DNA of 64,000 nucleotides from Sternotherus odoratus (Eukaryota > Chordata > Testudines > Kinosternidae), in contig JAVMKO010000006.1 of assembly GCA_032164245.1 (NCBI GenBank), positions 2,929,001 to 2,993,000 of the forward strand, in the 5' to 3' direction. Position 1 is the stretch's first letter; every line of letters begins with the position of its first letter. Below the pieces are notes generated by a model, which was given only the letters and a program-made list of their open reading frames with translations, ran no database searches and was not told the DNA's origin. This document shows, one piece after another, positions 1 through 10,832 of the stretch. Both the position numbers and the translations under genes were made by a program.

Positions 1-677
1 AACTTGGAGCCGTGGATTCCACTGTGTGGCAGGGAGTTTGAAGTTAGGAGTTATCATGGTGGACATTGTGATGCGTAAATCCCCCTGTAGATTTAGTCCC
101 TGGTGCTTAATTGTCAGTTTTTCCTCTGCAACATTATATTCTTGAGGTTCCATGAGCAGTGGTTAAGATTTTTTTTTTTAAAAGTTTTGACATAACCTAA
201 ACCTTCGGTGAGGGGACAATCCAGAGAGCTGCGACAAATGGCCGTAGAAATGAGACTTCATTGCCATGGCATTAAGAAATCCTTCATGCCAGTGCGTCCT
301 CATTTGTGAGTTGGCTCAGTAAATATCTGGTATTGTGCTAATATATCACCTTGGGTATTGATCCGTGGACGTGCAGGGCATCTCACTGCCAAGTGACAAG
401 GTCACTTTCCATCAGGGAGATGACTCTTGGCTCAGACTTCACACAGGTGTACAGGTGGAGTTATGGGCTCGGCAAAGTGATCGGCCTATCAGAAGAAATA
501 CAGAAAATGCTCTAAAACCAGCTGCTGAATAGTCGGGGGCAGGCTATTGAGAAAGCTGCATGCCACTCGTTGGGGGTGGTTTAATTATGCCAGTGGGAGT
601 GCTCTCTCCCACCAGCATAGAGCAGCTACACAGGAGACCTTACAGTGGTACAACTGTGCTGCTGTAAAGTCTGTAGT
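1..677. other. Unassigned non-coding DNA
   Basis: No coding potential or repeat family recognised. It contains a short T run near 170-180 and is otherwise ordinary mixed-composition sequence running up to the CR1 that starts at about 678. Confidence 0.5.
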
Positions 678-2290
678 TTAAGAACATCAGAGCATAAGAA
701 TGGCCCTACTGTGTCAGGCCAAAGGTCCATCTAGCCCAGTATCCTGTCTGCCGACAATGGCCAGTGCCAAGTGCCCCAGAGGGAATGACCAGAAGAGGTA
801 AAACTGGCATTAGAAAAGGTTCAGAGAAGGGCAAATAAAATGATTCAGGGTTTGGAACAGGCCCCATATAAGGAGAGATTAAAGAGGCTAAAGAGGAGAC
901 TAAGGAAGGATATGATAGAGGTATATAAAATCATGAGTGGTGTGGAGAAAGTGAATAAGGAAAAGTTATTTACTTGTTCCCATCATGAAAGAACTAGGGG
1001 CCATCAAATGAAATTAATGGGCAAAAGGTTTAAAACAAATAAAAGGAAGTTCTTCTTCACACAGCGCATAGTCAAACTGTGGAACTTCTTCCCAGAGGAG
1101 GTTATGAAGGCTAGGACTATAACTGGGTTTAAAAGAGAACTGGATAAATTCATGGAGATTAAGTCCATTAATTGCTTATAGCCAAGATGGGCAAGGAAGG
1201 GTGTCCCTAGCCTCTGTTTGTCAGAGGAGGTGATGGATGACAGGAGAGAGATCACTTAATCATTACCTGTTGGGTTCACTCCCTTCGGGGCACCTGGCAT
1301 TGGCCACTGTTGGTTGACAGTATACAGGGCTGGATGGACCTTTGGTCTGACCCAGTATGGCCATTTTTATGTTCTTATGTAATCATCAAGTGATCCATCC
1401 CTTGTCACCCATTCCCAGCCTCTGGAAAACATCTGTCCATCCTGGCAAATAGCCATTGATGGACCTATTCTCCATGAATTTATCTAGTTTTTTGAAACCT
1501 TGTTATAGTCTTGGCCTTCACAACATCATCTGGCAGACAGTTCCACAGGTTGATTGTGCGTTGCCTGCAGAAATACTTTCCTTTTTTTGTTTTAAACCTG
1601 CTACCTACTAATTTCATTTGGTGACTCCTAGTTCTTGTGTTTGAAGAGAGTAAATAACCCTCCTTAGTTATATTCTCCATACCAGTCATAATTGTATAGA
1701 CCTTTATCATATCCCCACTTAGTCATCCCTTTTCCAAACTGAAAAGTCTTATTAATCTCTCCTCATACGGAAGCCGTTCCATACCCCTAATAATTTTTGT
1801 TGCCCTTTTCTGAACCTTTTCCAATTCCAATATATCTTTTTGGAGACAGGGTGACCACATCTGCACGCAGTATTCAAGGTGTGGGCCCCATCATTGGACC
1901 CCATCATTTTATATGTATAGTTGGGATTGTGTTTTCCCATGTACATTACTTTGCATTTATCAAAATTTAATTTAATCTGCCATTTTGTTGCCCAGTCATC
2001 CAGTTTTGAGAGATCCTTTTGTAGCTCTTCATAGTCTGCCTGGGACTTAACTGTCTTGAGTAATTTTGTATCATCTGCAATTTTTGCCACCTCTCTGTTT
2101 ACCCCTTTTCCTAGATCATTTATGAATATGTTGAATGGGCCTGGGCCCAGTGCAGACCCCTGGGTCTGTTTACCTCTCTCCATTCTGAAAACTGACCATT
2201 TATTCCTACCCTTTGTTTCCTATCTTTTAACCAGTTACCAATCCATGAGAGGATCTCCCCTCTTATCCAGTGACCAGTTATTGACATGGT
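678..2290 (-). mobile_element. CR1 LINE 3' portion, interrupted by another CR1
   Basis: CR1 non-LTR retrotransposon in reverse orientation. Its 3' end lies at about 678-800 (reverse of the ATGTTCTTATG-type tail and the GACCCAGTATGGCC-type 3' UTR). The element resumes at 1381 and runs to about 2290. On the minus strand, 2183 down to about 1752 encodes reverse-transcriptase residues with the catalytic-box relative IADDTKLLK and the downstream motif WQIKLNFDKCKVMYMGK. The segment near 2190-2290 matches the conserved NWLKDR-type stretch of the same protein. The 5' end is truncated and frameshifts are present, so the copy is dead. A + strand CR1 is inserted at about 800-1380. Family assignment rests on recognised CR1 protein and tail motifs. 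Confidence 0.88.
800..1380 (+). mobile_element. CR1 LINE 3' end, nested in opposite-strand CR1
   Basis: 5'-truncated CR1 of the subfamily ending TTCTTATGTTCTTATG. Positions 840-1181 still encode 113 residues of the reverse-transcriptase C-terminus, including [38 protein letters not shown] and [13 protein letters not shown]. The 3' UTR follows and ends near 1380. It splits the minus-strand CR1, whose two halves join cleanly across it: AGGTA at 796-800 on the left, AATCATCAAG at 1381 on the right. The host DNA provides the junction, so this copy is younger than the outer element. No clear target duplication longer than about 4 bp is seen. Confidence 0.88.
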
Positions 2291-2314
2291 AACTAACATC
2301 TGGATTGTGATACG

Positions 2315-2575
2315 TAGCTTGTTTGTATCAGTGTATAAAAGGAGAAGTTATAGGAGCATCTTTGTGCTGATCCAGGGGGAAGTGTCATATGATAGTGATT
2401 GAACCAGTACCTTTGTCATGGGCATACATGTGTTAGTATCTGTAGCTCCTGCGGGGCACTAGTACTGTGCTTTGTCGACAATAAACCTTTGCCAATGCAT
2501 GGAGACTGTGGTCTTTTATCAACAACAACGAGATCTTCTGAATGGCTGAACTCTGCAGCCCTAACACAGTAAGAA
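2315..2575 (+). mobile_element. Possible LTR remnant of an endogenous retroelement
   Basis: Promoter-like GTATAAAAGG lies near 2331 and an AATAAA polyadenylation signal near 2480. They are followed by a U5-like stretch ending in CTAACACAG. The order and spacing fit the 3' half of an LTR. No left end, target duplication or partner LTR was found, so this remains tentative. Confidence 0.35.
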
Positions 2576-5222
2576 TTGGGGGTAGATGAATTTGGGAAGA
2601 CTTAGGACCAGAAGGAATGTTGAGGTCACCCTGCAAGGAGCAATGAGGCTGGTTGAAGCCACGGTGCGATCCTTATGCTTGTAGGCTGGCTACTGGTGTC
2701 AGGGCACCCAAGATTACAGGGCCTGCAGTGAGAAACCCCCTGACTGGTCCGGGTGAGCCCTAAAACCTCACATGGGGCCAACATTTGTCACATGTGGTTT
2801 GTTCTCTCATCCCCTCCCAGGGGGCAAAACAGGGGCAACAGTTTCTTCCTAAGGGGGGGGCATGAGGCTCTTCCCCCTCTGTGATCCCACCCTTGCCCCT
2901 TCCCTTCCCCCTGAGTCGCTGTCTAAGTCAGAGCCTGGCCAGGGAGCCCAGGCCCTTCATCTTCAACCAATGCAGACAGCAGTGTGACTGCAAACTTTCC
3001 GAATACTTTCCTCTGCCAACCAGCATCCCCTCTGTCTTGCTTGGGTTCAGCTTCAATTAGCTGCTGTTCATGCATGAGCTGATCTCATCCAGGCAGTAGG
3101 TCATCGAGTATCAGAGGTGTCATCCGAGTGGATGGTTAGGTCTACAAAACTTTCATCACCAAGCCCAACAGCATCTTGATCACCTCCTCTTGGAAGCTGT
3201 GGTGTCGAGGGGTGGGGGGCAGTGGGTTGTAGATTAGCGGGGTGTTCTAGTTAGATTTGGCTGGAGATTCGGTGATTTAAGTAGATGCATTCAAAGGATT
3301 TGGAATAGAATCTGCTTTTTTGCATTTGAGCTGGAAAAGAATAGAATGGCAGGTATGCTGCAGCAAAGGCACTGCTGGTACATGTGTCCCAACCATGATT
3401 TTCGGAGTTGCCTCTCTGTGTAGTTCTCAGAACAGCGTTTCATCTTTGAGCAGTGCCTGCTCCCAACAAAGGGGGGAAAAACCTACACACACCCACCAAA
3501 AAACACCCAACAGATTTAAAAAAGATGTTCAGGCTGACCGTGCCCTTTTAAGTCAGGTGAGGTTGGTTCTGTGTCCTCTCCCAGTGAAGATAATGGCAAA
3601 ATTCTCACCAAGTTCAGTGTAGCCTGATTGAATCCTATATTTTCCCCACAAGGTTATGTTACTGTTAAAAGGCAATCTGATTACAAACCTTGGGACCCAT
3701 CCAATGAGTAATGAGAGCCTCCCATGAGGCACTGAACATCTTCAAACCAGCAGATTCCCAGCAGCTCACAGGGGGCACTCAGAAGCCTGCAGGAATGCTT
3801 TAATAATAATAATTAATAATCAATATTTGCTGTGCTGAAATATTACCTCCTCTTTGATGGTTGTAGTATAAAGCCCAGGGCCTCATGTCTAAATCCATGT
3901 CTGAGGCTTGATGTGACCATATTCACATCTGCCCAGAACACCACCTTTAGTGTCTAATTCACAGGTTGCTTGGAACAGTTATCTGATATGTTTGGGAAAG
4001 GCATAATAGGAAGAATCAGTGTGTTTCGTAAATCTGCTCCTCTTCACTTCACGTTCTGGATAGTATGTGGCAAATTGAAATGCCGAGTGATTAGAAATGA
4101 GTGAGCGTTCTGAGGTACTGCACAAGGACTCATTTAGCTGTATGAAAGAATCCACCCCCCACAAAATCATTAGTGCTCCAATGGAAATTCACTTTGGCTC
4201 ACACGTATGCAATATCCAGCACACTTATGGCTCCTCTTTATAGCCAGTGTAATAATGGAGGGAACTCACTGACTTCAATGTGACTGCCCTTGAGAGCTGT
4301 GTTCACTTTTTTCAGAAAGCATCTCCCCTGTTTTTTTAAACTCATTTCACTCTCACTGGGAATGTTACCTTGGTGGTTATAAAATTTAGCTTAATTTGTA
4401 TTAAGATTGCCTTTTAACATTGGTTTAGGAATGAGACCAAAAACCCACATTGCGCTCCGAGATGCTATTATAGAGTAGCCACCAGGCAGAGTGCTGGAGA
4501 ATGTATCGTTATAGCAAATAATAAACGTTAATGTAGTGCTTAGCATTTCAATGTCATGATTAACTATTCCACAGTCTTACTAATTTAATATTTTATACTC
4601 ACACAAATGGCTTTGATCCTCACTATAAAATACTATTCTCATGTGTGTGTTATAGGTGAGAAAGGATGCATTCAAGTTCATTCAAGGAAATAAAATACAA
4701 ACAATCTTTTTCAAATGAATATACTCATTGACAATCTACTTTGCATGAAGGATATATCCAGAGCAAATGTAAATTAGTATTTTTGGTTTGGTCCCAACAT
4801 CATAGACTACTAGCCTTTGGTATTGCAAAGAGAAGATACATCACACGTAAAATCTGTAGAAAGTGACATTCTGCAGGTAGCAATCATGACCCCTTTTCAT
4901 ATACATAATATCATTCTATTTCAGCAGATTTAAACCTTTTCCCCTAATGTGACCCCATGTTACAACATGAAGTTTTCAGGTCTCTCCTCCCTGCTAACCA
5001 TAAAGAACCAGAAGATGGTTTAAGCCCTTGAAACCTATTCAAGGTACATTCCCTGCCCCACCCATGTTCTCTTATTTTTCTGCCTGCGGGTGTTTCCTCC
5101 TGAAAATTTGACCATGTGTCATACTTGGGATTGGGTAATAGAATTGCCTTCTGAACATATAACTTGCTTTGAAGTTTTGTTTTGGGTGCAAGTGTACTAG
5201 AGTTTTGCATCTCTTTACCTTA
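2576..5222. other. Unassigned non-coding DNA
   Basis: Nothing with coding support. A C-rich stretch (2810-2910) and AT-rich patches (3800-3835, 4500-4640) are present. The part just after 2576 could be the leader downstream of the suspected LTR, but no gag or pol coding is visible. Confidence 0.45.
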
Positions 5223-5251
5223 TCTATATATATAAAAGTCAAATGGTGTAT

Positions 5252-5256
5252 GCGTG

Positions 5257-5284
<28 letters not shown>
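5252..5284. repeat. (GT)n microsatellite
   Basis: About 15 consecutive TG/GT dinucleotides inside the Helitron, followed by TATGTATG. Confidence 0.95.
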
Positions 5285-5287
<3 letters not shown>

Positions 5288-5504
5288 TCCCTTACTCCTT
5301 CCACACCGTTTGAGCTAGAGATTTGAAATTTGGTACAGTTATAGGCTTTAGAGTCCTAATCAGGGTAAGAATAGAAGATTTTTCAAATCTCACCTCTTAC
5401 ACCCCCTAGGGGTGAAATTCTTTAAAGCCCATTAACATCAGCTGGGCAGCAGGTTAACATCTGCTGTTCTCTGTGACATAGTTATGATGTAATAATACCC
5501 CCTC

Positions 5505-5682
5505 CAACGGACCCCACACTCGCTCATCTCTCTGCCCCGACCCCTCCCTCCCATGCCCCCCCCACTCACTCAGCTCTCTCTCCTCCCCCTCCAATGGCCC
5601 CCACACTCGTTCAGCTCTCTCCCCCCTCCCCCTCTCCAATGGCCCCCCCACTCTCTCAGCTCCCTCCCCCCTCCCCCCACAT
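5505..5682. repeat. C/T-rich minisatellite inside the Helitron
   Basis: Four or so degenerate copies of a 40-55 bp unit containing CCAATGGCCCCCACACTC followed by a CAGCTCTCT-type segment and a C-run. Open frames across it on both strands are low-complexity by-products of the array, not genes. Confidence 0.8.
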
Positions 5683-6076
5683 CTAAATGCAAGAGAATGA
5701 AATTAATTAGACAAAATGAGACTTCTGAACAAAATTTGTATTAATAAAAAACATTGTAGTCTTTTTACATCCCAGTTTCCAATTACAAATACGCCGAGCA
5801 ACGCCGGGTATTTTTGCTAGTCAATGATAAAACATTCATTGGCTTCAGGACAGTTGGAGGGAGATTTTGTAGCTTCCCTACTGTAGGTGCAGGTTAACAC
5901 CTCTGACTTCAGTTTAGCTGGTTGAGGTCAACCTTAGGTTTTCCTCGGGGCTAAACTACTGGGCTCAGTCAGATAAATTGAGGTAGAAGGTGTTAACCTG
6001 ATTCTATACTAGGGAAAAGGTTGAGGTTATGTTGAGGTTAGTGACTTCTAACTAGCCACAACTGCTTTTCCTAGTA

Positions 6077-6638
6077 CAGCAACTCCTCACTTAGTCATCC
6101 TGGTTAATGTTGTTTCGTTATTATGTTGCTGATCAATTAGGGAACATGCTCGTTTAAAGTTGTGCAATGCTCCCTTCTAACATAGTTTAGCAGCCTCCTG
6201 CTTTGTCCACTGCTTGCAGGAAGAACAGCCTGTTGGAGCTAGCTGATGGGGGCTTGGAACCAGGGTGGACTGGAAGCCCCCCATCAGCTCCCTGCTCCCC
6301 TAAGTTCCCTGTGCAGCAGCTGCCCAGCAGGCTATCAATTGCCAGCAGTTTAGATGTCCATCCCCCCATTGCCATGTGCTGCTCCTGCCCTCTGTTTTGG
6401 AGCTGCACCCCGAGCCTCCTGCTTGCTGTGCAGGGGGAGGAGGGAGCTAATGTCAGGGTGTCCTCCTCCTCCCTGCTCCTGCACCCTGCTTACCCCTTCT
6501 CCATATAGAGCAGGGTGGGGACACCAGTGGAGAGAGACAGAGAGAGCTCGGGGCAGCAGCTGCTGTCTCAACTTCCTGATCCACTTAAAAAGACAACGCA
6601 CTTGTAAGAGTGGAGTCAGCAAACTTAAAGGGACAATA

Positions 6639-6674
<36 letters not shown>

Positions 6675-7096
6675 ACGCACAAGGTGTGTGTCTGTCTCTG
6701 TCTGCTATGCTGTCTCCCCTTCCTCCATTCCTGCTGCCTTGTAGAGTGTGAGAGGCTACATTAACAACAATTGTTAACCCTTGAGGGCTCAGCCAAAAGC
6801 TAGTTCATCATTTAGCAGTAAGGCATTCCCTGGGAAACATCCCACCCTCATACACCCTCTAACTTCACCGCTTCAATCAAGCTTCACAATCATTGCTGTG
6901 AACAGTATTAAATTGTTTAAAATGTATAGTGTGTGTGTGTATAATAATAGTTTTTTGTCTGGTGAAAAAAAATTCCCTGGAATCTAACCCCACATTTACA
7001 TTAATTCTTATGGGGAAATTGGATTTGCTTAACATCATTTCACTAAAAGTCACATTTTTCAGGAACATAACTACAAGGTTAAGTGAGGAGTTACTG
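6077..7096. mobile_element. Tigger-like (Tc1/mariner) non-autonomous DNA transposon
   Basis: The left end CAGCAACTCCTCACTTAG (6077) and the right end, read in reverse as CAGTAACTCCTCACTTAAC (from 7096), form terminal inverted repeats. The left copy is preceded by TA (6075-6076), and the right copy is followed by TC where TA would be expected. TIR style and TA target fit the Tigger/pogo branch of Tc1/mariner. The interior has no transposase. It includes a (CT)n tract (6641-6671) and GC-rich sequence of unknown origin, so the element is a deletion derivative or has captured unrelated DNA. Confidence 0.65.
6641..6671. repeat. (CT)n microsatellite
   Basis: An uninterrupted CT/TC tract of about 15 units inside the Tigger-like element. 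Confidence 0.95.
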
Positions 7097-7287
7097 TCGG
7101 AAGTGGGATCAAACCCAAGTCCAGCTCTCCATAGCAGAAAGAAAAGTGCCAATGACTATCTTTGAAGCACATCAAAGACGCTCCAAGCAGTAGCTGGAGG
7201 GTCTTCCTGTAAGGTGACATGTCCTTTAATGACAGCTGCTAGCCTTTGACAATTAAACTTCGATTCTTCTTGTCACACCTGCACACA

Positions 7288-7512
7288 ACTAGTACTGGAT
7301 AGCTTTAATACACTGTGTAGTAACTCTAACTCTACTCTAGTATAGTACTCTAGTACTCTACTACTCTAGTACTCTATTACTCTAGTGTAGTACTATGTGT
7401 AGTAACTACTCTAGTGTAGTACTCTAGTACTCTACTACTACTCTAGTACTCTAGTGTAGTACTCTATGTAGTAACTCTAGTACTGGATAGCTTTAATACA
7501 CTGTGTAGTAAC
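7288..7512. repeat. CTAGTACT-rich tandem repeat bounded by a duplicated flank
   Basis: Short degenerate units built from TACTCTAG and GTAGTACT fill about 7318-7476. The same flank (CTAGTACTGGATAGC... through GTAGTAAC) occurs on both sides, at 7289-7324 and 7477-7512, so the tract lies within a direct repeat about 188 bp apart. This suggests slippage or a local tandem duplication. Confidence 0.85.
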
Positions 7513-8570
7513 CTTGGGCCTTTACACAAGAGCAGAAACATCAGCTGTGATCAAACAATAAGTTGTTATACTGGATATGAACAAAGCCACTAGAGAGGGA
7601 GACAGATGTGTCCTCTCTCACACACACAAACCCCCACTTCCCCAATTTATTACTGTGACAGTGCTGTTCCTGGTGGGATCCAACTGTGAGTGTCAGATCA
7701 GGACAGATTGCTTCCAAAGGGGCAACTACACCCCAAAGCTGGGGTTTTTCCACACTAAGGCAAACCAAACCAGCCAAACAGAAAAGACTTTGGTTCCACC
7801 CCACTGGCTAACCACAAGTCACACAAGCAATTTCCTTAGACACTCCAGATTCCCAGTATCACCTCCAGCAGCCACCTGTCCTGGGGACCAATGGTTATGA
7901 AAACCAATGCCCCAAATAAAGAAAACGGTTCTCCCCAGTTCCAAAGAATCAGGCCCCAGACCCAGGTCAATATACAAATCAGATCTTCCCACTAATCACG
8001 CTGTTGCCAATCCTTTAGAATCTAAAATCTACAGGTTTATTATACAAGGAGAAAGGTCTAGGTGAGGGTTAAGAATGGTTAAAAGAAATCAATTACATGC
8101 AGTAATGGCACATCTCTTGGTTCAGGCTTACAGCAAAGGTAGAATAAATGCAGGTTTAAATCAAAGTCTTTAGAAAGGATCCCATTTAGAGATGGGTCAG
8201 CACCTTAGTCCAGAGTTCACCTGTGTAGCAAAGTCCATCCAGAGCTGGAAGCAAGACAGGCTGAAGGTAGAAGACAAAATGGAGGACGTTCTTCCAGGCT
8301 TTATAGACTTCCTCCTGTGGGCGAAGACCCTCTTCTTCCCTATGCAGAGTCCGGTTGCAAACTGGAGGTCCACAGCCACATGGTCCAATCACCAGACTCT
8401 CCACGATTCAGTTTCTGCCCAGGCATGTCCCATTCCTGGGGAGGCTCCTCGGGTGTGGACAGAGTTCATTGTGCAGTTGATGGCCCTTTAATGGGCCATC
8501 AGGCAGGCCATTCAAGTTAACACCAGCTTGTCTGAGGTTTCACCCAGAAGCCAAGCATAAGTTTGAAGTA

Positions 8571-9067
8571 CAGTAAAACCTCCATTTAACGGACTAATTC
8601 GGCGAGGGGGTGTCCGTTAAATCAAAAAGTCCGTTATTTAATAATAATTTAAAAAAACGAGCTGTCAGAGCAGCAGCCCGCCCGCCACAGGGTCAGGGCA
8701 GCAGCTCCGCAGCCCGCCCGCTGCCTGGACCCGTGCGGCAGCCGGGAGCCAGCAGCCAGCCGCCAGCCCGCCCGCTGTCGGGAGCCGGGCGGGAGCCGGC
8801 AGCCAGACCGCCTGCTGCCGGGATCTGGACGGCAGCCGGGAGCCGGCAGCCAGCCCGCCTGCTGCCGGGATCGGGGTGGGAGCCGGGAGCTGGCAGCCAG
8901 CCTGCCAGTGGCTGGGACCAGGGCGGCAGCCGGGAGCCAGCAGCCAGCCGCCTGGGAAGGGGACCGGGGCCGCAGCCAGGAGGGGTCGTGGTCTGATATG
9001 GATCAGAAATTTGTCCGTTGCATCCGAAGTCCGTTAAATCGAGGTCCGTTAAATCGAGGTTTTACTG
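8571..9067. mobile_element. Tigger-type MITE inserted in the LTR
   Basis: TIRs CAGTAAAACCTCCATTTAAC (8571) and, from the right end in reverse, CAGTAAAACCTCGATTTAAC (ending at 9067). The element is bounded by TA on both sides (8569-8570, 9068-9069). The motif GTCCGTTAAATC recurs next to both ends. These are hallmarks of a Tc1/mariner Tigger-family non-autonomous element. The middle (about 8662-8990) is a GC-rich minisatellite rather than transposase. The element splits the LTR and is therefore younger than it. Confidence 0.85.
8690..8965. repeat. GC-rich minisatellite, unit about 46 bp
   Basis: Around five degenerate copies of a unit with GCAGCCGGGAGCCGGCAGC followed by CAGCCCGCCTGCTGCCGGGA. 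It translates to a low-complexity Ala/Pro/Gly/Arg string that should not be called a gene. Confidence 0.85.
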
Positions 9068-9250
9068 TACAGGCACCCTATATTCAATATTCATAACTTC
9101 AGTTCCAAAAAGATACCCACATATCAATGGCACATTCATAATCCACCCTCCATAACCTGGTCATAGACACCTGCTATGACCCCTTCACATAATATTTGGT
9201 ACCCCAATAATCTATATGGTACCAAATTATTTCGGTACCGTGACAATTAC

Positions 9251-9690
9251 TGTTGCAGTAGTATTGCCCGAAAGAGTGCTATTAACTGCTCACATAATCA
9301 TTCCTTGTGAAGACCTGTAAGTCTCTTTTCATTCATTTTTAACAGGTAAATTTGGCAGATTTCCCTAAAGGGTGTTGAGTGATAAATGAATTATTCTAAT
9401 AAATTTCAAAACAGTTATCACATGGCTTTCACTGTGGCATGAATTCTATTAGTGTTCTATTAATTTCTGCCAATTAGTATGTCATTGTTATTTTCCAGAG
9501 GAGCTATTCTCCTGCATCAGAGGTGACACCTTTCCTCTTCCAAATCAAATCACGGCCCATAAATGATCTGTCCTGAAACATGAACCCTGCACTTCAAATC
9601 AAAATATTTGATAGGGGCCAGGAAAAGTAAGATGTGTTTTCATGCTTAGGATGGAAACATGAACTAAACTCCATTAAGTTGAATCAAGAT
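9251..9690. other. Unassigned non-coding DNA
   Basis: Unique-looking AT-leaning sequence between two LTR-like units. No gene seen. Confidence 0.5.
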
Positions 9691-10832
9691 TGTGACACTC
9701 TATACCTTGGGGGAGCACCCTGTAACCCCCATATTCCTCACCTATATATAACTTTGATATTGCATATAAAGCATGACGTGAGGTATCGGGGAAAGGTTAT
9801 GGTCTTTTCTAGGTAAATATATATATATCTTTAGTGCATATGAAGTTATAAGATTGTGTTGTATGGTTGTCACTACAACATGCTGTATGTTGGGGAATTA
9901 GATAGATATTAGGTCCCCAGTGACAACAGCAAGGAAAGTAACCTATGCCCAGGCGGGTATCAAACAACCACCACAGCCATTGTCCAGTAACAGATCTACA
10001 ATTCAATGACTCATCTGGATGAGGCCACACCAGGGGGATTGCTCAGCCTTGCCTGGGGACTCAGCAATGCCCCCAGGCATACCTGGACTTGTGTTCCCCA
10101 AGCACATGGGTTAAGGGTATAAAACAGAACACTGGGGGCTTATGCTTGGCATTTTCTCCCCTTCCTCCCCTCCCCCACCTATGCTGCAAACAACAATGAA
10201 AAGACTTAAAACTTAGAGGAGACTAGCCCAGGTTTCAAGAGTAAAATCTGAGTACTATGAACTGCAGTATCCAGTGGGGTGAGAAGTTGCCCAGTCTAAT
10301 AGGGATGAGAGTTTAGACTTCGTGCTTTTCTTCTTTTGTTTTCTTTTTCTTTTGGTAACTAACTTTGACTTTTTACCTATCACTTGTAGTCACTTAAAAT
10401 CTATCTTTTGTAGTCAATACTTTTCTTTTACTATTTATCTTTACCGGTGAGTTTGCCTGAAATGTCTGGCAAATCTGCTTAGGTTAGCAAAGGCTGGTGT
10501 ACATCCACTTTCCATTGATGAAGTGGTGAACCAATTAATAAATTTGCATTGCTCATCTTGATCAGTGCAAGATGGTTTATTTCTAAGGTACAAGACTGGG
10601 AGCTGGGGGATTTGCTGGTGCCTTTCTCTGTGTGATTCATGAGTGGCTCTGGGAGCATTCATGAAATCTAGCTGGGTGTGGGGCTCCACATGTGGTCATG
10701 CTGAGTTTTAACAGGACCTGGAGGAGTTTGCTGCTTGTCACTAGCAAGGCATTGAGAGAGACAGCCCAGGCTGGGAAGTTAAGGGGGCACAGGGGTCCCA
10801 CAGTCCCAGGTTGCACCCTAGGGATCCCATCA
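9691..10832 (+). mobile_element. Probable solo LTR, about 1.1 kb
   Basis: Starts TGTGACACTCTATACC, carries a TATA box (GGGTATAAAACAG, about 10115-10127), and has a T-rich 3' part with repeated TTTTGTAGTCA-like segments typical of R/U5. A CA-ended right boundary (GGTTGCACCCTAGGGATCCCATCA) lies near 10832. The order is LTR-like, in + orientation. No convincing target duplication was found, so the exact ends are uncertain. Confidence 0.5.

Larger units (their letters stand above)
5223..5820 (+). mobile_element. Non-autonomous Helitron (complete ends)
   Basis: A 598-bp rolling-circle transposon. It begins with the Helitron 5' signature TC (TCTATATATATAAAAG at 5223) and ends with the 3' signature CTAG at 5817-5820. 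Just before that end is a GC-rich subterminal segment (CGCCGAGCAACGCCGGGTA, about 5792-5810) of the kind that forms the Helitron terminator hairpin. It sits between A (5222) and T (5821), the expected AT target, with no target duplication. There is no Rep/helicase coding, so the copy is non-autonomous. Internally it carries a GT microsatellite (5252-5280) and a C/T-rich minisatellite (about 5505-5682). Confidence 0.88.
7654..9245 (-). mobile_element. Solo LTR (ERV-type) with 5-bp target duplication, copy 1
   Basis: The element starts TGTGACAGTGCTG and ends GGTACCGTGACA, i.e. TG...CA ends. It is flanked by the perfect 5-bp duplication ATTAC (7649-7653 and 9246-9250). About 1.09 kb remains after removing the Tigger at 8569-9069. 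Orientation is minus: a TATA-like CTATAAAGCC lies at about 8300 and an AATAAA at about 8037 when read on the minus strand, giving U3-R-U5 order. A second copy with the same ends is at 62634-63744. A 5-bp duplication is usual for ERV-L/class III-like integrases and for many other LTR elements, so the class is left open. No internal viral coding is present; it is a solo LTR. Confidence 0.8.

Noticed and set aside
2950..3210. Possible conserved antisense coding near 3.0-3.2 kb
   Set aside because: Wording looked gene-like but no frame stays open and no family could be named.
5454..5744. Pro/Ser- and Gly/Glu-rich frames
   Set aside because: By-products of the C/T-rich minisatellite in the Helitron.
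6203..6764. Overlapping 100-136 residue frames
   Set aside because: They lie within the Tigger-like element across a (CT)n tract and lack any domain.
7318..7476. CRISPR-like spaced repeats
   Set aside because: Units are short, degenerate and continuous without unique spacers, and the genome is vertebrate; it is a simple tandem tract.
8610..8996. 128-residue Ala/Pro/Arg-rich open frame
   Set aside because: Translation of the GC-rich array inside a Tigger MITE; stops are rare because of GC content.
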